A DNA stretch of 64,000 nt. Origin: Pelodera strongyloides (lineage: Eukaryota > Nematoda > Chromadorea > Rhabditida > Rhabditidae). Positions 1-12,000 of this stretch are shown one piece after another. Both the position numbers and the translations under genes were made by a program. Position 1 is the first letter of the stretch, and each line of letters begins with the position of its first letter. The stretch spans positions 62,001-126,000 of the forward strand of contig JAANDG010000056.1 in the NCBI GenBank assembly GCA_036852015.1. Direction: 5' to 3'. The notes below the pieces were generated by a model. That model did not search any database, had not been told where the DNA came from, and saw only the letters and a program-made list of their open reading frames with translations.

Positions 1-240
1 GGGCGAGTGCACTGACTACGCTTTCGCGAAAACCGGGCGGAGACTGGGCGAAAGTGCCGCGCACAATTTTTTCCGTTTCTGCACAGATTTGGCATTTGAC
101 GCGCCGCCCTTTTTCTGGACAAGCCATGCGAGAGTCCGGTGAAGTCTGGGCAAAGTGCGCCGCGAAACTTCGCCGAACCCCCATTTTTGCCGCGCCCCAG
201 CCGAGTTTCGCGTTGTATACAATAGCGCGCCGTACAGTCA
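1..240. repeat. GC-rich dispersed repeat with GCCGCGCAC motifs
   Basis: The window opens with GC-rich sequence rich in GCGCCGCGC, with the phrase CATGCGAGAGTCCGGTGAAG. The same vocabulary recurs at 660-800, 1611-1664, 2385-2545, 2760-2940, 36680-36900 and 47455-47560, so this is a dispersed family. Positions 1-361 should hold downstream intron or 3' exon sequence of the acid phosphatase gene, but I see no convincing exon. Confidence 0.5.
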
Positions 241-367
241 CCTTGCGATCTCGCACGGATCATAGTGAACATGCCTCTCGTTTCAAAACGTAAAAAAACG
301 CCGCTTTTCTTGAATTATCCTTATTTCAAAAGAAAGTTCGAATTGACAAAATGGAGAACATCTTTAC

Positions 368-3039
368 CTTCGCAGTTCCGTTGCAAGCTCCAGTGTGGTT
401 TGTCCCCCATACTCGGGCCATACTTTTTGCACCCATGGCGGTTGCAGAGCAGTCATGTTGTTGTCTAACTGGAAGGCTAACGATTAAAGATACGGTTCGT
501 GTTTACAAGATGCTTTCGAGGAACTTCTGGTCTTGTATATAACACGACATAACCTCACCTCTCTTGTGATATCGTAAATTTTGTTCACTTCATCATATCC
601 GAAGGTTTTGAAACCTGTGACTGGTTCCAACGATCTGAAAAAGGCTCAATTCAAATGTTTGTCGTTCACTAATGAAGCTCCGCCCCATCGCCGCGCAAAG
701 TGAGTGCAACACAGCGACATGGGGGCCCAGCGCACGCGAGAGTCTGGCGAAGAGTGGGCGGGTGTTCCGCGAAATAGGCTCGACGTTTTTTGGCCCGTAC
801 CATCAACGTTCACGTTGACGTTGATGCTGGCGTTATCTTAGAGGAAATAAGTGTACGATCCCACTAAAACTGTACATTATAAATCGAAAAATATGTAATG
901 AAAAGAAAAACTTACTTGAATAGTGTGCTGTACTGCTGTTCGAATTGATTTGACAGGTTTTTATTGACACCTTCCATTACTTGTTGAAATTTTGCACATG
1001 TAACCGATGCTGGATGACATACCTTAATTTAAAGATTATAGTTAGGTATTGTCTAATTTTAACTCATCTAATTTTTAATTAAAGGAATTATATAAATAAA
1101 AACAGTTAGCCAATAAACTACTGTGTAGTTTTTGTGGATAAACCGGTATACAGTACCCCAAACAATATGAAAAATCCAAAGTGTATGCGTTCGGGGGGAA
1201 TCGAACCCCCGTCGAATGCTTGGAAGGCATCCATGCTAACCATTACACCACAAACGCGTTGAGTGTGAGATCAAAAGGATATATGAGGTGAAAAGTGCAC
1301 GCGTTGGATAACAGGAATAAATTGTCATCTAATGAGAAGAAGATGACAATGATAAGTTTCAACATAAAAGAAGAAAAACTGACCGGATCTGGCACTCCGT
1401 CTGTGTAGGAATGTATAGGAATCGGTTGCCATTCAAGGCCGGGCATAAACTGATTTTCACCTAGAAAAATCTGAGCTGTTAGCTTCAGATGTGACAGCTG
1501 ACAGTTAACTAGTATTTCCACTCCCATACACCCATACCACACGAAAAAGTTACTTAAATATGTCTGAATAAAGTAGTATTCATAAATAACTGACACTTTG
1601 TAGAAACTTTGGTGGTGTGCGGCTCTTTTTTTTTGCCCAGTCTTCGCCGCGCACCACCAAAAATTTCTGCATTGTTGTCGATAAGGGTTGACTTTAGTTT
1701 TGTACATATTAAAACTTTTTCTCAACTGGGTGCCAGCAAAATACTGCTAGCTCCAGAGTAGATAATAGAAATAAAAAAGCTAACCAACCAGTTGCTGGAT
1801 AAAATCCGAAAAGAAATGCTTGTGCAGAGGTTAGAGCACGATCAACGTTAGACGAGCGCATTTTCACCTAAATTTGAATAGGGTACGAAAGAGTACGGCT
1901 TACGTCCTATTATGATATGAAACCTAAATTTGAATAGGGTATGAAAGGGTGCGGCCTACTTTAAAAGGCGTACATATTTATTTCTTTTGATATAGTCTAA
2001 AAATCTGGTGGTAGGCTCGCCAACGCGTTAAAAGCTCACCTCATCCGGCTTGAAGCTTGGCGAACTAAAATTTGCGTATCTGTTCCGGAATTCTTGACCT
2101 AGGTTATGATGTTGCCTCATACCAATCTAAACATTTACAGAATAACTGTCGAACCATAAATAGTAACTACGCTATAAAACAAAAATTTTGATGCAGCAGA
2201 AATAATTATGACAAACATGAAATTTTGTAAGTTTCTAAGTTATACCATACATTTGTAAGTTGTGACCAGCCACGTGGCCAGTAGTCTTCTGTATATGGAT
2301 CATTTGGATAGGGATGTCCTGTAGGAGCACGGTCACCGTGTCTCCAGATTGCCTGAACATCATAAGTAACACACCCCGGATCTACAGCGAAGAAAGGTGT
2401 GCGGCGCCAACTTGGCGTACTTTTGGCGCTTTCTTTGGATGGGATGGGTATGGCACAGGTGCGCCACAAGTGCGCCAGCTGGAAAGCACCTTTCTTTGCG
2501 TAGCGACTTTGCGTAAGTTTCGCTTTCTTGAAATATCATTGCCATGGACAAGATTGTGTTCGATAATGTCTAGCTATCGGGATTACAGTGTTCACCCCAA
2601 TTAATTCCATGCCTACTTTTTTGAGAAACCGGTTTTATGTAAACTAGCACCATATAAAATTCCAGCAATCGGTCATCTGGAACTCGTCGCCTAATGCTCT
2701 GGACCTCTGCGATCAAGTCATAAGCTTTGATCAATGTATGGAACTACCCTTGAATGAAGGAGCACTCTTTTTTTTTTGGACAAACCATGTGAGGTCTGGT
2801 GAAGTGGGCGAAGCCCATACTTCACCAGACTCAGACTCTCGCATGGTTTGTCCAATATCAAGAAAGCGAAACTTATCCAAACTGCGCAAAGAAGGGTGCT
2901 TTCCAGCTGACGCACTTGTGGCGCACCTGTGCGCTACAAAATATTTATTTAAAAGACCCACTTGAACGAAGAGTAAATCAGCAGCCGATTGTGAAGATAA
3001 ATATAGTACGATGAATAATGATATGCATGCGGTCTTCAT
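368..3039 (-). CDS. Histidine acid phosphatase (nematode PHO family), 3' end outside window
   Basis: Secreted or membrane-bound histidine acid phosphatase, hydrolysing phosphomonoesters through a phosphohistidine intermediate. Minus-strand exons, 5' to 3': 3039-2958 (signal peptide MKTACISLFIVLYLSSQSAA; donor uncertain), 2381-2251, 2126-2040, 1867-1789, 1460-1384, 1022-916, 634-559, 468-368. Phases agree across these junctions. Exon 2 carries the catalytic RHGDRAPTG motif followed by YPNDPYTEDYWPRGWSQLTN, the nematode family signature. Exon 3 has IGMRQHHNLGQEFRNRY, exon 4 RSSNVDRALTSAQA and exon 5 WQPIPIHS, all in family order. About 246 residues are visible. The C-terminal part with the catalytic HD pair would lie beyond position 1, and I could not find it in 1-361. 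Intron 1 is filled with GC-rich inverted repeats, and intron 5 holds a tRNA-Gly gene. The least certain points are the exon 1 donor (G|GTCTTT is weak; GTGGGT breaks phase) and the AAG acceptor of exon 6. Confidence 0.88.
1186..1257 (-). tRNA. tRNA-Gly (anticodon UCC)
   Basis: Read on the minus strand, 72 nt fold as a complete cloverleaf. The acceptor GCGTTTG pairs with CGAACGC (one G-U) and the discriminator is A. The A box is GTGTAATGGTTAGCAT. The anticodon loop CTTCCAA gives anticodon TCC (UCC, glycine). The T arm GGGGGTTCGATTCCCCC is perfect and contains the B box. No intron is present. The gene lies inside an intron of the acid phosphatase gene, on the same strand. Confidence 0.95.
1611..1664. 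repeat. Short inverted repeat (GGTGGTGTGCGGC / GCCGCGCACCACC)
   Basis: Two near-complementary arms flank a T-rich core within an acid phosphatase intron. The element shares GCCGCGCACC with the GC-rich family found elsewhere in the window. Confidence 0.5.
2455..2940. repeat. Inverted pair of GC-rich repeats in acid phosphatase intron 1
   Basis: The segment 2455-2536 is a close reverse complement of 2857-2940; both read CAAGAAAGCGAAACTTA ... GGTGCTTTCCAGCTG ... GCGCACTTGTGGCGCACC in one orientation. Between them, at 2778-2850, a smaller hairpin has arms built on GGACAAACCATG and AGTCTGGTGAAGT. The arrangement looks like a nested insertion of inverted-repeat elements. It also produces spurious open frames on both strands. 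Confidence 0.7.
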
Positions 3040-3871
3040 AGCCGTACCAGTGGAAGATCACAGGAATAAGAAATAGTTTCTATAAATATATTTTGTGCTG
3101 CGGCTGCGGTTGTAACTGTACCCGATATGTGGTCTGTGAGTGATTTTTTTGAAACCAATTCTAGTGAAAAAGTGAAAAGTGAGTAGAGATAAGAGAAAGA
3201 GAGAGCGAGAGAAGTAAGGGTGTAAGATAGAGGTGGAGACGAGATCAACAAATAAATATTTAAAGAGAAAGATATGATAAGAGACGGAGAGGGAGAGAGA
3301 TGAAGATAGAGAGAGAAGGAAATTGTATTTAAAGTTCAAAAATATAAAATATTTACCTAAAATGTTTACCCATTGGGTGTGCAAAGTAAATACACGTGCT
3401 GCGCAAAGCCGTGATTTTATTCAGAATTGCCGACTTTTATTTTCATTCAATGAATCGAATGGAACGGTGCATTTCAGCAAATACGCAAACAAATACCGTA
3501 AGAAAATAATACGCAAACAAATACCGTAAGAAAATAAAAAGGTATTGTTTAACATATTGGGAGAACGCATATTTCCAAACCCCCACATTTTACACTGATC
3601 ATTGCAAATTACTTGGGTACACTACACCGACGATATTCGGGTAGTGAGCGGCGAAGCATAGGCATAGGGTTTCGAGGAGCGCGGTCAAGCGCGGCGAGAT
3701 GTAAGTGTTTTTGATTTTTTCCCGCGCCCCATCAGTGTTTCGCATTGCTGTAGCTTTGTTGACTTGTGATTTTAATAGTAGTTGTATTCAACGCAGTGAT
3801 GAATAATGAGGGTGAAAACTAGTTTTAGGTGTTAGCGGTTGGTGGTGTTCAATAAAATAACGTGGTTTTCG

Positions 3872-4051
3872 TTAAAGTGGAATACCGGTCGGTTCTTGAA
3901 ACGCATCGAGTAACCAGCATTCTTATGAAGCTCATGCAAATGAACATGAATTAGAATAAAAAATCGAGCTAAATTCGAGTAAGTTAGAATACACACGTAA
4001 GAAATCAGTTGTCCACGGTGCGTTGCAAAAGCCGGCCGGTATATCGCTTAA
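3872..4051. mobile_element. TTAA-flanked MITE (family A, copy 1)
   Basis: The termini are TTAAAGTGGAATACCGGTCGG and its approximate inverse ending in CCGGCCGGTATATCGCTTAA. It lies in the divergent intergenic region and has diverged somewhat from the family consensus AGCGAAATACCGGCCGG. Confidence 0.85.
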
Positions 4052-4135
4052 AAAAACCTAGCACCGATAAACAACGGGTGAGCGGCGGCAAATTCACCAT
4101 ATACAAAAAGTATGGAAATTTACAATTGATACTGA

Positions 4136-4323
4136 AGCGAAAAACCGGCCGGTTTTTGAAACACATCGAGAGCACCAGCATTCTTATGCAGCTTATGCTA
4201 ATGAGCATAAATTAGAATAGAAGCTCGAGCTAAATTCGAGCAATTTAGCGTAAGTGCAAAAGCGTAAGTACGTAAGCATTCAGTTGTTCACGATGCGTTT
4301 CAAAAACAGGCCGGTATTTTGCT
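4136..4323. mobile_element. TTAA-type MITE (family A, copy 2)
   Basis: The termini are AGCGAAAAACCGGCCGG and CCGGTATTTTGCT. The interior contains GCATTCTTATGCAGCTTATG and GAGCATAAATTAGAATA, which other copies share. The TTAA flanks have decayed. Confidence 0.85.
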
Positions 4324-5139
4324 TGGAACAACATATTCGAAAAGGTATGAGAAAGTGTTGTGAATGTGTATTTTGTAGAAATTAGCATATGATAAATAAC
4401 GATAGATACTGTAATCTGTATTGTCCAACTAGAGCAATTCAATAGTTTAGTAGACATACAAAAATTGGCACGAGGGAGCAAGGATAAAAGCAAAGGAGTG
4501 AAAACTAAATATAGCACTAAATCAGTATATGTTCTTTATTCTCTTAAATTAGACACTAACAAACAGGTCGAGCAAGGTTCGTTCCTTACGCAGAAAAGGG
4601 GCGTGTTATATAAGAGCTTATTGATAAGAACATTTACACTGCGTAGTTTCCGGCCGTTATCTATCTGCATATTGCAAAATAATCTACGTAAATCGGTAAA
4701 TCAGCAAAAAAAAAGAGAGAGAATCATGTTTCGAGCGGCGACTATTTTGTCAGACCAATAGACCGCTCCGGATGTAGATTTAGGAATATGTGCTTTGTAT
4801 GGAGTCGGTAAAATGGCCTTCTGTGGCTATGCACGAACACCGGGAATATGCTCCCAGCTCCCAGTGGGAGATGAGAGAAGTAATGGGATCACATGAATCG
4901 GAATCAGAGACACGCAGAGACAAAATTCTCCCAACCGGGGAGGCTCCCACTGTTCGTGCTGGCCTTCTTCGGAAACTACTTCCCTAAACAGAGAACTGCT
5001 ACAAAAACAAAACATGAAAATATATGACCCCAACGTGCGCGGTTTCGTCGCCGCGCACTCCTCGGTTTCGCATGCAGGCGAAAGATAAAAGTTGGGTTGT
5101 GGCAAATAAGGATAAGTGTATAGTCATAGGAAACCCATC

Positions 5140-5284
5140 TGGGTACGGTTCACTGGTTCTTTCGTGGGCCTGCCCATTTGGTGACCAATTCGTGACCAAG
5201 TTTCATCGAAAACCGTCATGAGATGGTTACCAAATGGTCACGAACCAGTTACACGGTTTTTCTGTGGTTTCGGCAATTATTCCG
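5140..5284. repeat. Inverted-repeat element, family C, copy 1
   Basis: GGTTCACTGGTTCTTTCGTG ... ACCAAGTTTCATCGAAAACC ... ACCAGTTACACGGTTTTTCTG. It is the inverse of 38820-38998 and lies in the intergenic region before the SET gene. Confidence 0.8.
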
Positions 5285-6016
5285 TTTTCCTGTGCATTGA
5301 CAAGGAAATCTGGGTAATTGTCCAACTCTAATCTTTTATGTTTTTGGGAAATATATGTGGTTGCATTGAAACGATACGAAACAAAGGAATATTCACATAA
5401 AAATACCTTCAGTGAGTAAATTAAAAAAATATATTCAAAAGCAGTAAACTCTAGTGCTACTCATAAAAAGGTACAATTAGCCCATTGCCAGAGGCATAAA
5501 AGGACCACCGGGAAAGGAGCATTCTGAATAGTATTATGGACTACCGTAGTTGGCTTCAAGAAAACCGCGGGAAGATTCATTTTTTGAACACGCCTGGTTC
5601 GCATTTTCCGAATTTTGCGTTCGCATTTTTCAAAAATGGACCAATTGAGAAAGTTTTGTTCCCTTTTTGTGGTTTTTGTTGTTTATTTATTGTGTGCGTT
5701 GTTTCTTCTCCTTTATATATGTAGCTTTTCAGTACCGCTTTGCCGGTGACATTTACTTTGGTACGGGATTCAAGGAATGAGAACGGTATTTTTTAGTTCT
5801 CTTACGGTTTATTTTTTATGTAGATAAATAAAGCTGTAAGGTCGAACAAGAAGGTTAACTCCGCGGTATTTTGCCGTCTTGGTGTGCCGCTACAAGCACA
5901 GCTTATATCGATAACTCAACTTTCGTTTCCTACTTTTTGTGATTTCTGCCAACAAAACGTTTCTGTTTAAAATGCGGACATTCATTGGAAAGGCACCTTG
6001 AAACCATATTTTGCAG

Positions 6017-9000
6017 GTAGAAGTCTACCGACGTATCCCATCTGCGGATGGTCCTGCTGTAGTAGTGGAAACAGTGCTGAGGACTAGCCCTCGCATCAGA
6101 GCCCTTGACCTACTAGCCAGCAACAAACGTGGACGTGTCGCTACATCAGTGGAGAAAATGGAATCTCAAGTCGAAAATGCTATCGATGAATCACCGCGGT
6201 CACAGGCAGCTGCAGCACGCAGTCGTCGTAAGCGAGGTGGCTTAATCAATCCGCGTTTACTATTGCTCCTTAAAGCCAAAACTGGAGCTGCATTTGGTCC
6301 GTAAAGTTAATATGAGAATCAAATTTATTCGGGCAGGATTATATTGACTTTCTTTCCTTCATATTGAAGTTTCGGCTATTAGACGGTGTATAACGTGGCC
6401 TACTCTGTGCAGTCAAATATGCTAGCTTCGTATTTCCTACAGTGACTCTACTTTCAGTGAAAAAGCGAAAATTTTCACCGGGACCAGTCCACGGGGAAGA
6501 TTATTTGAAAGAAACGGACTCTGTCCTGAAAAGTATGTTCTTCTACATTTATGTTCGTTGGTTAGTGAGCGGAGAGCTTTATATACCTCTCTCTGATATA
6601 CTTCTGGCTGGTTTAGCTATTTGAAGTTTCATCGTAATGTAGTGCTATACTATTGTTTCAGTTGTTTGCCAGAAACTTCATTTCATGTATTTCAGACGGT
6701 TACTCAGTTCCCATGCGAATCAATGGCCTAGCTGCTCCGAAAATCGAACCCTTGTTGCCGGAAATCACGGAAAGCGGCGAACTGCCACTTATAGGAGGTT
6801 TGTGAATTAACTACATTACATTTTACATTGATATTTTTTATCGACATCTCATGTATCATCTGTGGGGGGCCGTGGTAAAATGGTTGAGAATTATCCATTA
6901 TCAGTGTATATTTTATTGATAGTAGGAATGCTAAATCGTCTGACCTCCAATTTTTTTTCTTTTCATGATGAAAATGAAATTACAAGTTTACTTACTTCCG
7001 TCTGCATAATATAATGTTTAGTAGACTGTATTTAAGCCAGTTTTATATATTCGAATTTAGTATCTGAGAAGGCGCTTGCTGTTGCTGAGACAACTTCAAA
7101 CTGCTGCAATAAAGTGCATGGTATGAGACGAGGCCTTTTATCTTAATGTTCTTTGATGGGTGGTTAATTATTTCCCTTTAGCGTTTTCTGGAATGGGGTC
7201 TGTAAAATTCGTTTGTTGCGATTTGAAATCGATTTTTTTCAGGTGACGAGAAAGGCGTGCAAACTGTTGGTAAACGAGGTTGGTTTGAGTATATTACGCC
7301 TTATTTTACCTCAAAAATATATGTGAGCATCTTGCTGAGCTAATTCAGACGTATTTTTTTATCGTTCTTTATATCTTTATCAAGGCTTCGTTGTCAAATT
7401 GCTCATATTTAATTATTTAATTTGTTATAATCCGAGGTGAGATATATTTTGCTTTATTCTACATTTAAATATCTTTAATTTCAGAGCAATGGGTCGTACT
7501 CGATCGACTTCCGCTTCAGCAGAGAAGTCTTTTTTTTTTCTAAATTCTCCGAAATCTGTCTAGGGCGCATTCCAGGTGGACATTTTCCAGAAAAGAAAAA
7601 AAGTGGCTCGATATGGACACCGAGAAAAAATTGTGGAAAATGTCCATCTCGAATGCGGCCCTTATGTTTTTACTGCATGTTTTCCAACAGCTCAATTACC
7701 TCAATTTTATTGAGGATCTAGCACCTCAATTTTTAGCTCGTAATAGGTGTATGTTTTATTGATCTATTTTATTATTATTTTCAGTAACCCATTGTTTTGT
7801 CTGTCGTCTTCCCGAAACTCCTGAACATCCCTTGACAAGATGTGAAGTTCGATTCCAGAAAAAGACCCGATGCTCCACACATTTTCATCTGGTTCGTCTT
7901 CTTTTTCGATTTGTTTATATCCCCAAATTTTTGTTAAAGCGAAATACCGGCCGCTTTTTGAAACGCGTCGTGAAAAACTGTATTCTTACGTATTTATGCT
8001 AATTTTCTCGAAGTTACTCGATTTTTTTTTATTAAAATTATGTACATTTGCGAATGCTGGTGTACTCGATACGTTTCAAAAACCGGCCAGTATTTCGCTT
8101 TAATTCCGTCTCGGGCGTTTTCGAAGTCGAAGCCCAAGTGCATGCATAGCTTGCTGGTTTGCAAGCAGATTACCGCAATGTATCTGTATCTACAATATGT
8201 ACTGGTTTATTCTTTAGGTTAGTATTGCCAGAACTAAACATAAAAAAATCAGGCACGTTTAGAATAATAGAATGTATATGAATATGTGTAAATTAATGTA
8301 AGATGCTATTTACAGGACTGCATCCGTGAATATAACGCCGGAGAGTACAATTTCGATTTTTTCCGCAATGAGGTTGGTGATTGGTTTCTCTTAGAGAAGA
8401 GGGATTGCTTGTTTTGAAATTACGAAATTTGTTATGTTTTATGTTTACAAATGTTTGGTGTTATTTGTTATTTTATGTGTTGAGTTGGGCACATGGCTGC
8501 TAGTGTGGTACGGGGACAACGCACAATTTGTTTTTTTTAGCTCGGTTGTCTGGAAGCCTGTCCTTTGCATCACTGTCATATGTGCTTTTTGGAAAGGAGA
8601 AAGTCGAGTGCTACATCAGGTAAGCTTACGACTTGTTAGTCACATTCTTGTGTACAGTATTATCGGAAGATACGAACTGAACACTGTCAAGCGCGCGTTG
8701 AGGCCGTTGAGCTTGATATGGTTTGTATATGCAGTATTCGTGGGCGCGAAATCTGTTGAAGTGTAATGTAAAACCTGATCAGTACAGTAAACTTTTTCGT
8801 TTTTTTTTGTAAACGTTTAAGTTCAAATCCGATTCCAAAGCTCATATGTTAGTGTTGCTCGCTAGGTTTCCAGGCGTAGTAGCAAAGGGAGATGACTTGG
8901 CTCAAGTGAATGGTTCAATATGCTCGGTGTGAAACATGTATGCCTATACGAACGGGGATGCATTACCTACAAAAGCTCCGTTAACTTATACATGTGTGAA

Positions 9001-12000
9001 CTTATTTTTTTTTACAGGAACACTTATTCAATGTGCCGAGTGTTATCGATCGTTTCACCCCGAATGTCTTCCCTGTAGTTTGGATGTACGTACTTTCTTT
9101 GTTTGACTAATATTATGTTAGTTGTTATAAGCTAAAGCTAAGAATAAGCGTTTTATTTTCTTGGCTTGGCAGTACCTGTATGTTGGATGTTATTTATGTT
9201 AGATAATTTTATTCTAATAAAAGTTCTGGAAATTTGAATGAGCAAAACATCCAGCAAAAAAAAAGAAATCTTTCAGGAGAAACTTGGCTTCATGCAAGAA
9301 TTGAACGATCAGAATGACTACGTTGAACTGCGGCAAAATCAATGCATATGCTTCACGCATATGGAGGATTTTGATAAGTGAGCCTTTGATAATATACTAC
9401 TGTTTTTTTTGAGGTAACAATACAATGTCGCCTATATAACAAAGGATTTAGGGAAATATTTGCAAAACTTATGAAAAGCAGACCAATATGTGTATGAAAC
9501 ACCTTTCCATTTTTCTTTTACCCGATTGCTAATCGACTACAGTACAGCTAATCGACTGGTTTCGTTAGATGTACATTGCTTTCTCTTCATCATATAATTT
9601 GATGCACACCTCGGTGTTAAATAATAATTGTGTTGAGTTTTGCGAACGCCGTGTGGTAGGCGAAAGGAAATAAAGGAGGAAACTATTTTGATTTATCTTA
9701 GGTTACTGTTAACTATTCAATTTGCAGCGGCAAATATATGAAACCGGGACCTGGACAACATCGAGTTCCGTTTTGTGTGGAGTGCCTGGAACGTGGTAAG
9801 TTTTGTTTAAAATGCAAGACTTCTAAACATGTGATTGGATAAGTGGGAATGGAGCCGGTTTTTCGAAACTAATCGAAACGCATCGTGGACAGCTGAATTC
9901 TTACGTATTTATGCTAATTTGCTCGAATTTAGCCAGATTTTTTTGTTCTAATGCATGCATAAATTGCATAAGAATGCTGGTCTACTCGTTCTGTTTCAAA
10001 AACCGGCCAGTAGTTTAAAATTTAAAGAGAAAAGGCTCATTTTTCATAAAAGCATAGCATAAGCTGTGAGCTGCCGTCGCGTTATTATTTGTGTGTAATT
10101 TGTTACTGTGATATTGTGTCTGTGAAACACTCCGCTCTCCGCTTACGTTTCTTTCAATTCATTAAAAATGTTGCATTGAGCACGGGTTGGGTTATATCGA
10201 AAATCCATAGCCACTCACTGGCCACTTATACAAACAGCTTTGTACAAACTAGTCCACATTCACATAGCCGCCAGCCATAATGTATCGTATCGTAGCAAAG
10301 ATATCGTAGCAAAGAAAACAAACTTTAAGTGGAGAAATTATACTATAAAATAAGAAATGATGTGAAAAAAAGTCAATGAAAATGAATATTAACTAAAACT
10401 TAGTATGTAAGATGTAAGCAATATAAGTTGAATCTTATATCATTTTAACACGGACCTCGTTTCGACCCCCTAGCCGCAGACCTTATGTATAAGACGAATA
10501 TAATTAATTGTAGATGGAGATGGAGAAGAAGAAGAACTGGTACCGTGCGATTTCTGCTTCCGGCAATACCATCCAAAGTGTCATCGATTTAGCAGTGTGC
10601 GAGGATTGGAGGCTAGCCTATTGGGCAGTGAGTTATTTCTTTTTTTTTTTGGTTTTTTAAATTTTGAACTATTTGAACATAATAGTATGGCCTAAGTTTG
10701 TTTAGGATTCGGCCTAGCAGTTTTGATTTTGCAGAGCAAGTTTTTGATTTTACGTTAATTATTGGGTGCAGAATTCGAAAATTCAGTGTGCCTAGTGCCT
10801 ATTGGAATTGGATATTGACTTTTCTTTTTTTTCATACCAAATTTTTGGCTCTTTAACTTCTATAAGATTCACCAACCTAACTTCACTTGTCCATTTAGTT
10901 TTTCGTTTATTTAGTAGATGATGGCCGGTTGTTTATCGTTTTTCTAGTAGTACTATCTTACTGTTGTTTCAGCTCGCGGAGAACGGTTTTGCGAGGCGTG
11001 CATTCTGGGCGAGGTATATCGGCCAGGAGAATATCTTATTGCATTCTGGCAGTCGTCGTGAGTTACTATAATTCAGATTATTCAAATTGTGTCTGTAGTA
11101 TGTTAGTGTTATATAATATTGATTATTACCTGAATACCTTGACTTGAGAAAAGATAACATGTATACGTTTACCTTGCAAGCTTGTCATTTTGTGTTTTTT
11201 TGTTGTAGGCAGAATTACGGGGTTGTACCACTATGGTAATTTCTTAGAATCGCCTTTCGTCATGTTTCAGTAGGTTAATTTAAGAGGAATCATCACATGA
11301 CTTGGCTAGTTTATGTTCTTGACGTTCGATGGCCGGGTGCCCATTTCCAGGTAATTGGGTATTGTTAGAATTGGCAAATCAAAGCTGTTTTCAGATTTTA
11401 CCCTTGCGTAGCCGTGAAGCCCGATATTTACCCGAACCAGTGTAAAAGACGCGACAAATTTGGAGGGAGGAATGGTGATGCGGGTTGGTGTTTATTTATT
11501 TATTGTTATGCTTATACCAGTCGGCTCACGCCGCCTGAGGCGACTTACATGACCATGGAGATAAGATTGGTTTAGCATGGGCATACTTATATACAAAGCT
11601 TCAAACGTATCATAAGAAATTCACATAATAGGAAACAATCGCATGTGCATACTTCGATATTGAGCTGCGAAACTCTTTTTATACCCGAACACGAAATTTG
11701 CATTTCCGTAACGCACATCGGTATGCAAATTAGGCTACAGTTACTCTTTTATATAGTAAGATTCTTCCTTTGTTTATTATCAAATCGCCTACGCCCATGC
11801 GTGTTTGTGTTTGACCCCGTTCGTATACACGTTCTAGTTTGCTTTTTGGTTTAATTGTGCGTATGTATATAAAGCATGAACGAAAAAGTTCCTTTATACG
11901 CCTATTTTTTAGGTTTTGTCACAGTGCAATGGCTCGGCTATAATAACGTTTTCGCGGTTATCCCGTACCGGATGTGCATGCCTTTGTTTGCCGGATCGTA

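Larger units (their letters stand above)
3040..6016. other. Divergent intergenic region between acid phosphatase and SET genes
   Basis: It separates the 5' ends of the two divergent genes, so it probably holds both promoters. Visible content: GA-rich sequence at 3180-3320; a duplicated AATACGCAAACAAATACCGTAAG at about 3475-3535; two TTAA-type MITEs (3872-4051, 4136-4323); and an ACCAAATGGTCACG-type inverted repeat at 5140-5284. A GTAAGT after GCGGCGAGAT at about 3700 could be the donor of a non-coding first exon of the SET gene. No protein-coding exon could be supported. Confidence 0.5.

Noticed and set aside
2206..2604. Plus-strand frames opposite the acid phosphatase exon
   Set aside because: Shadows of the minus-strand exon and of the GC-rich inverted repeats.
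7485..7532. Exon-like stretch after TTTCAG (EQWVVLDRL frame) in the SET gene
   Set aside because: There is no usable donor, and including it breaks phase between the exons ending at 7269 and starting at 7785, which join cleanly without it.
8434..8766. 110-codon plus frame in a SET-gene intron
   Set aside because: Low-complexity hydrophobic translation of T-rich intron sequence; the flanking exons at 8316-8376 and 9018-9085 join in phase without it.
11209..11235. 27-nt candidate exon between PWWP exons
   Set aside because: It has splice-like borders, but joining 11057 directly to 11395 gives a continuous PWWP reading (WQSSFYPCVAV), so this is more likely intron.
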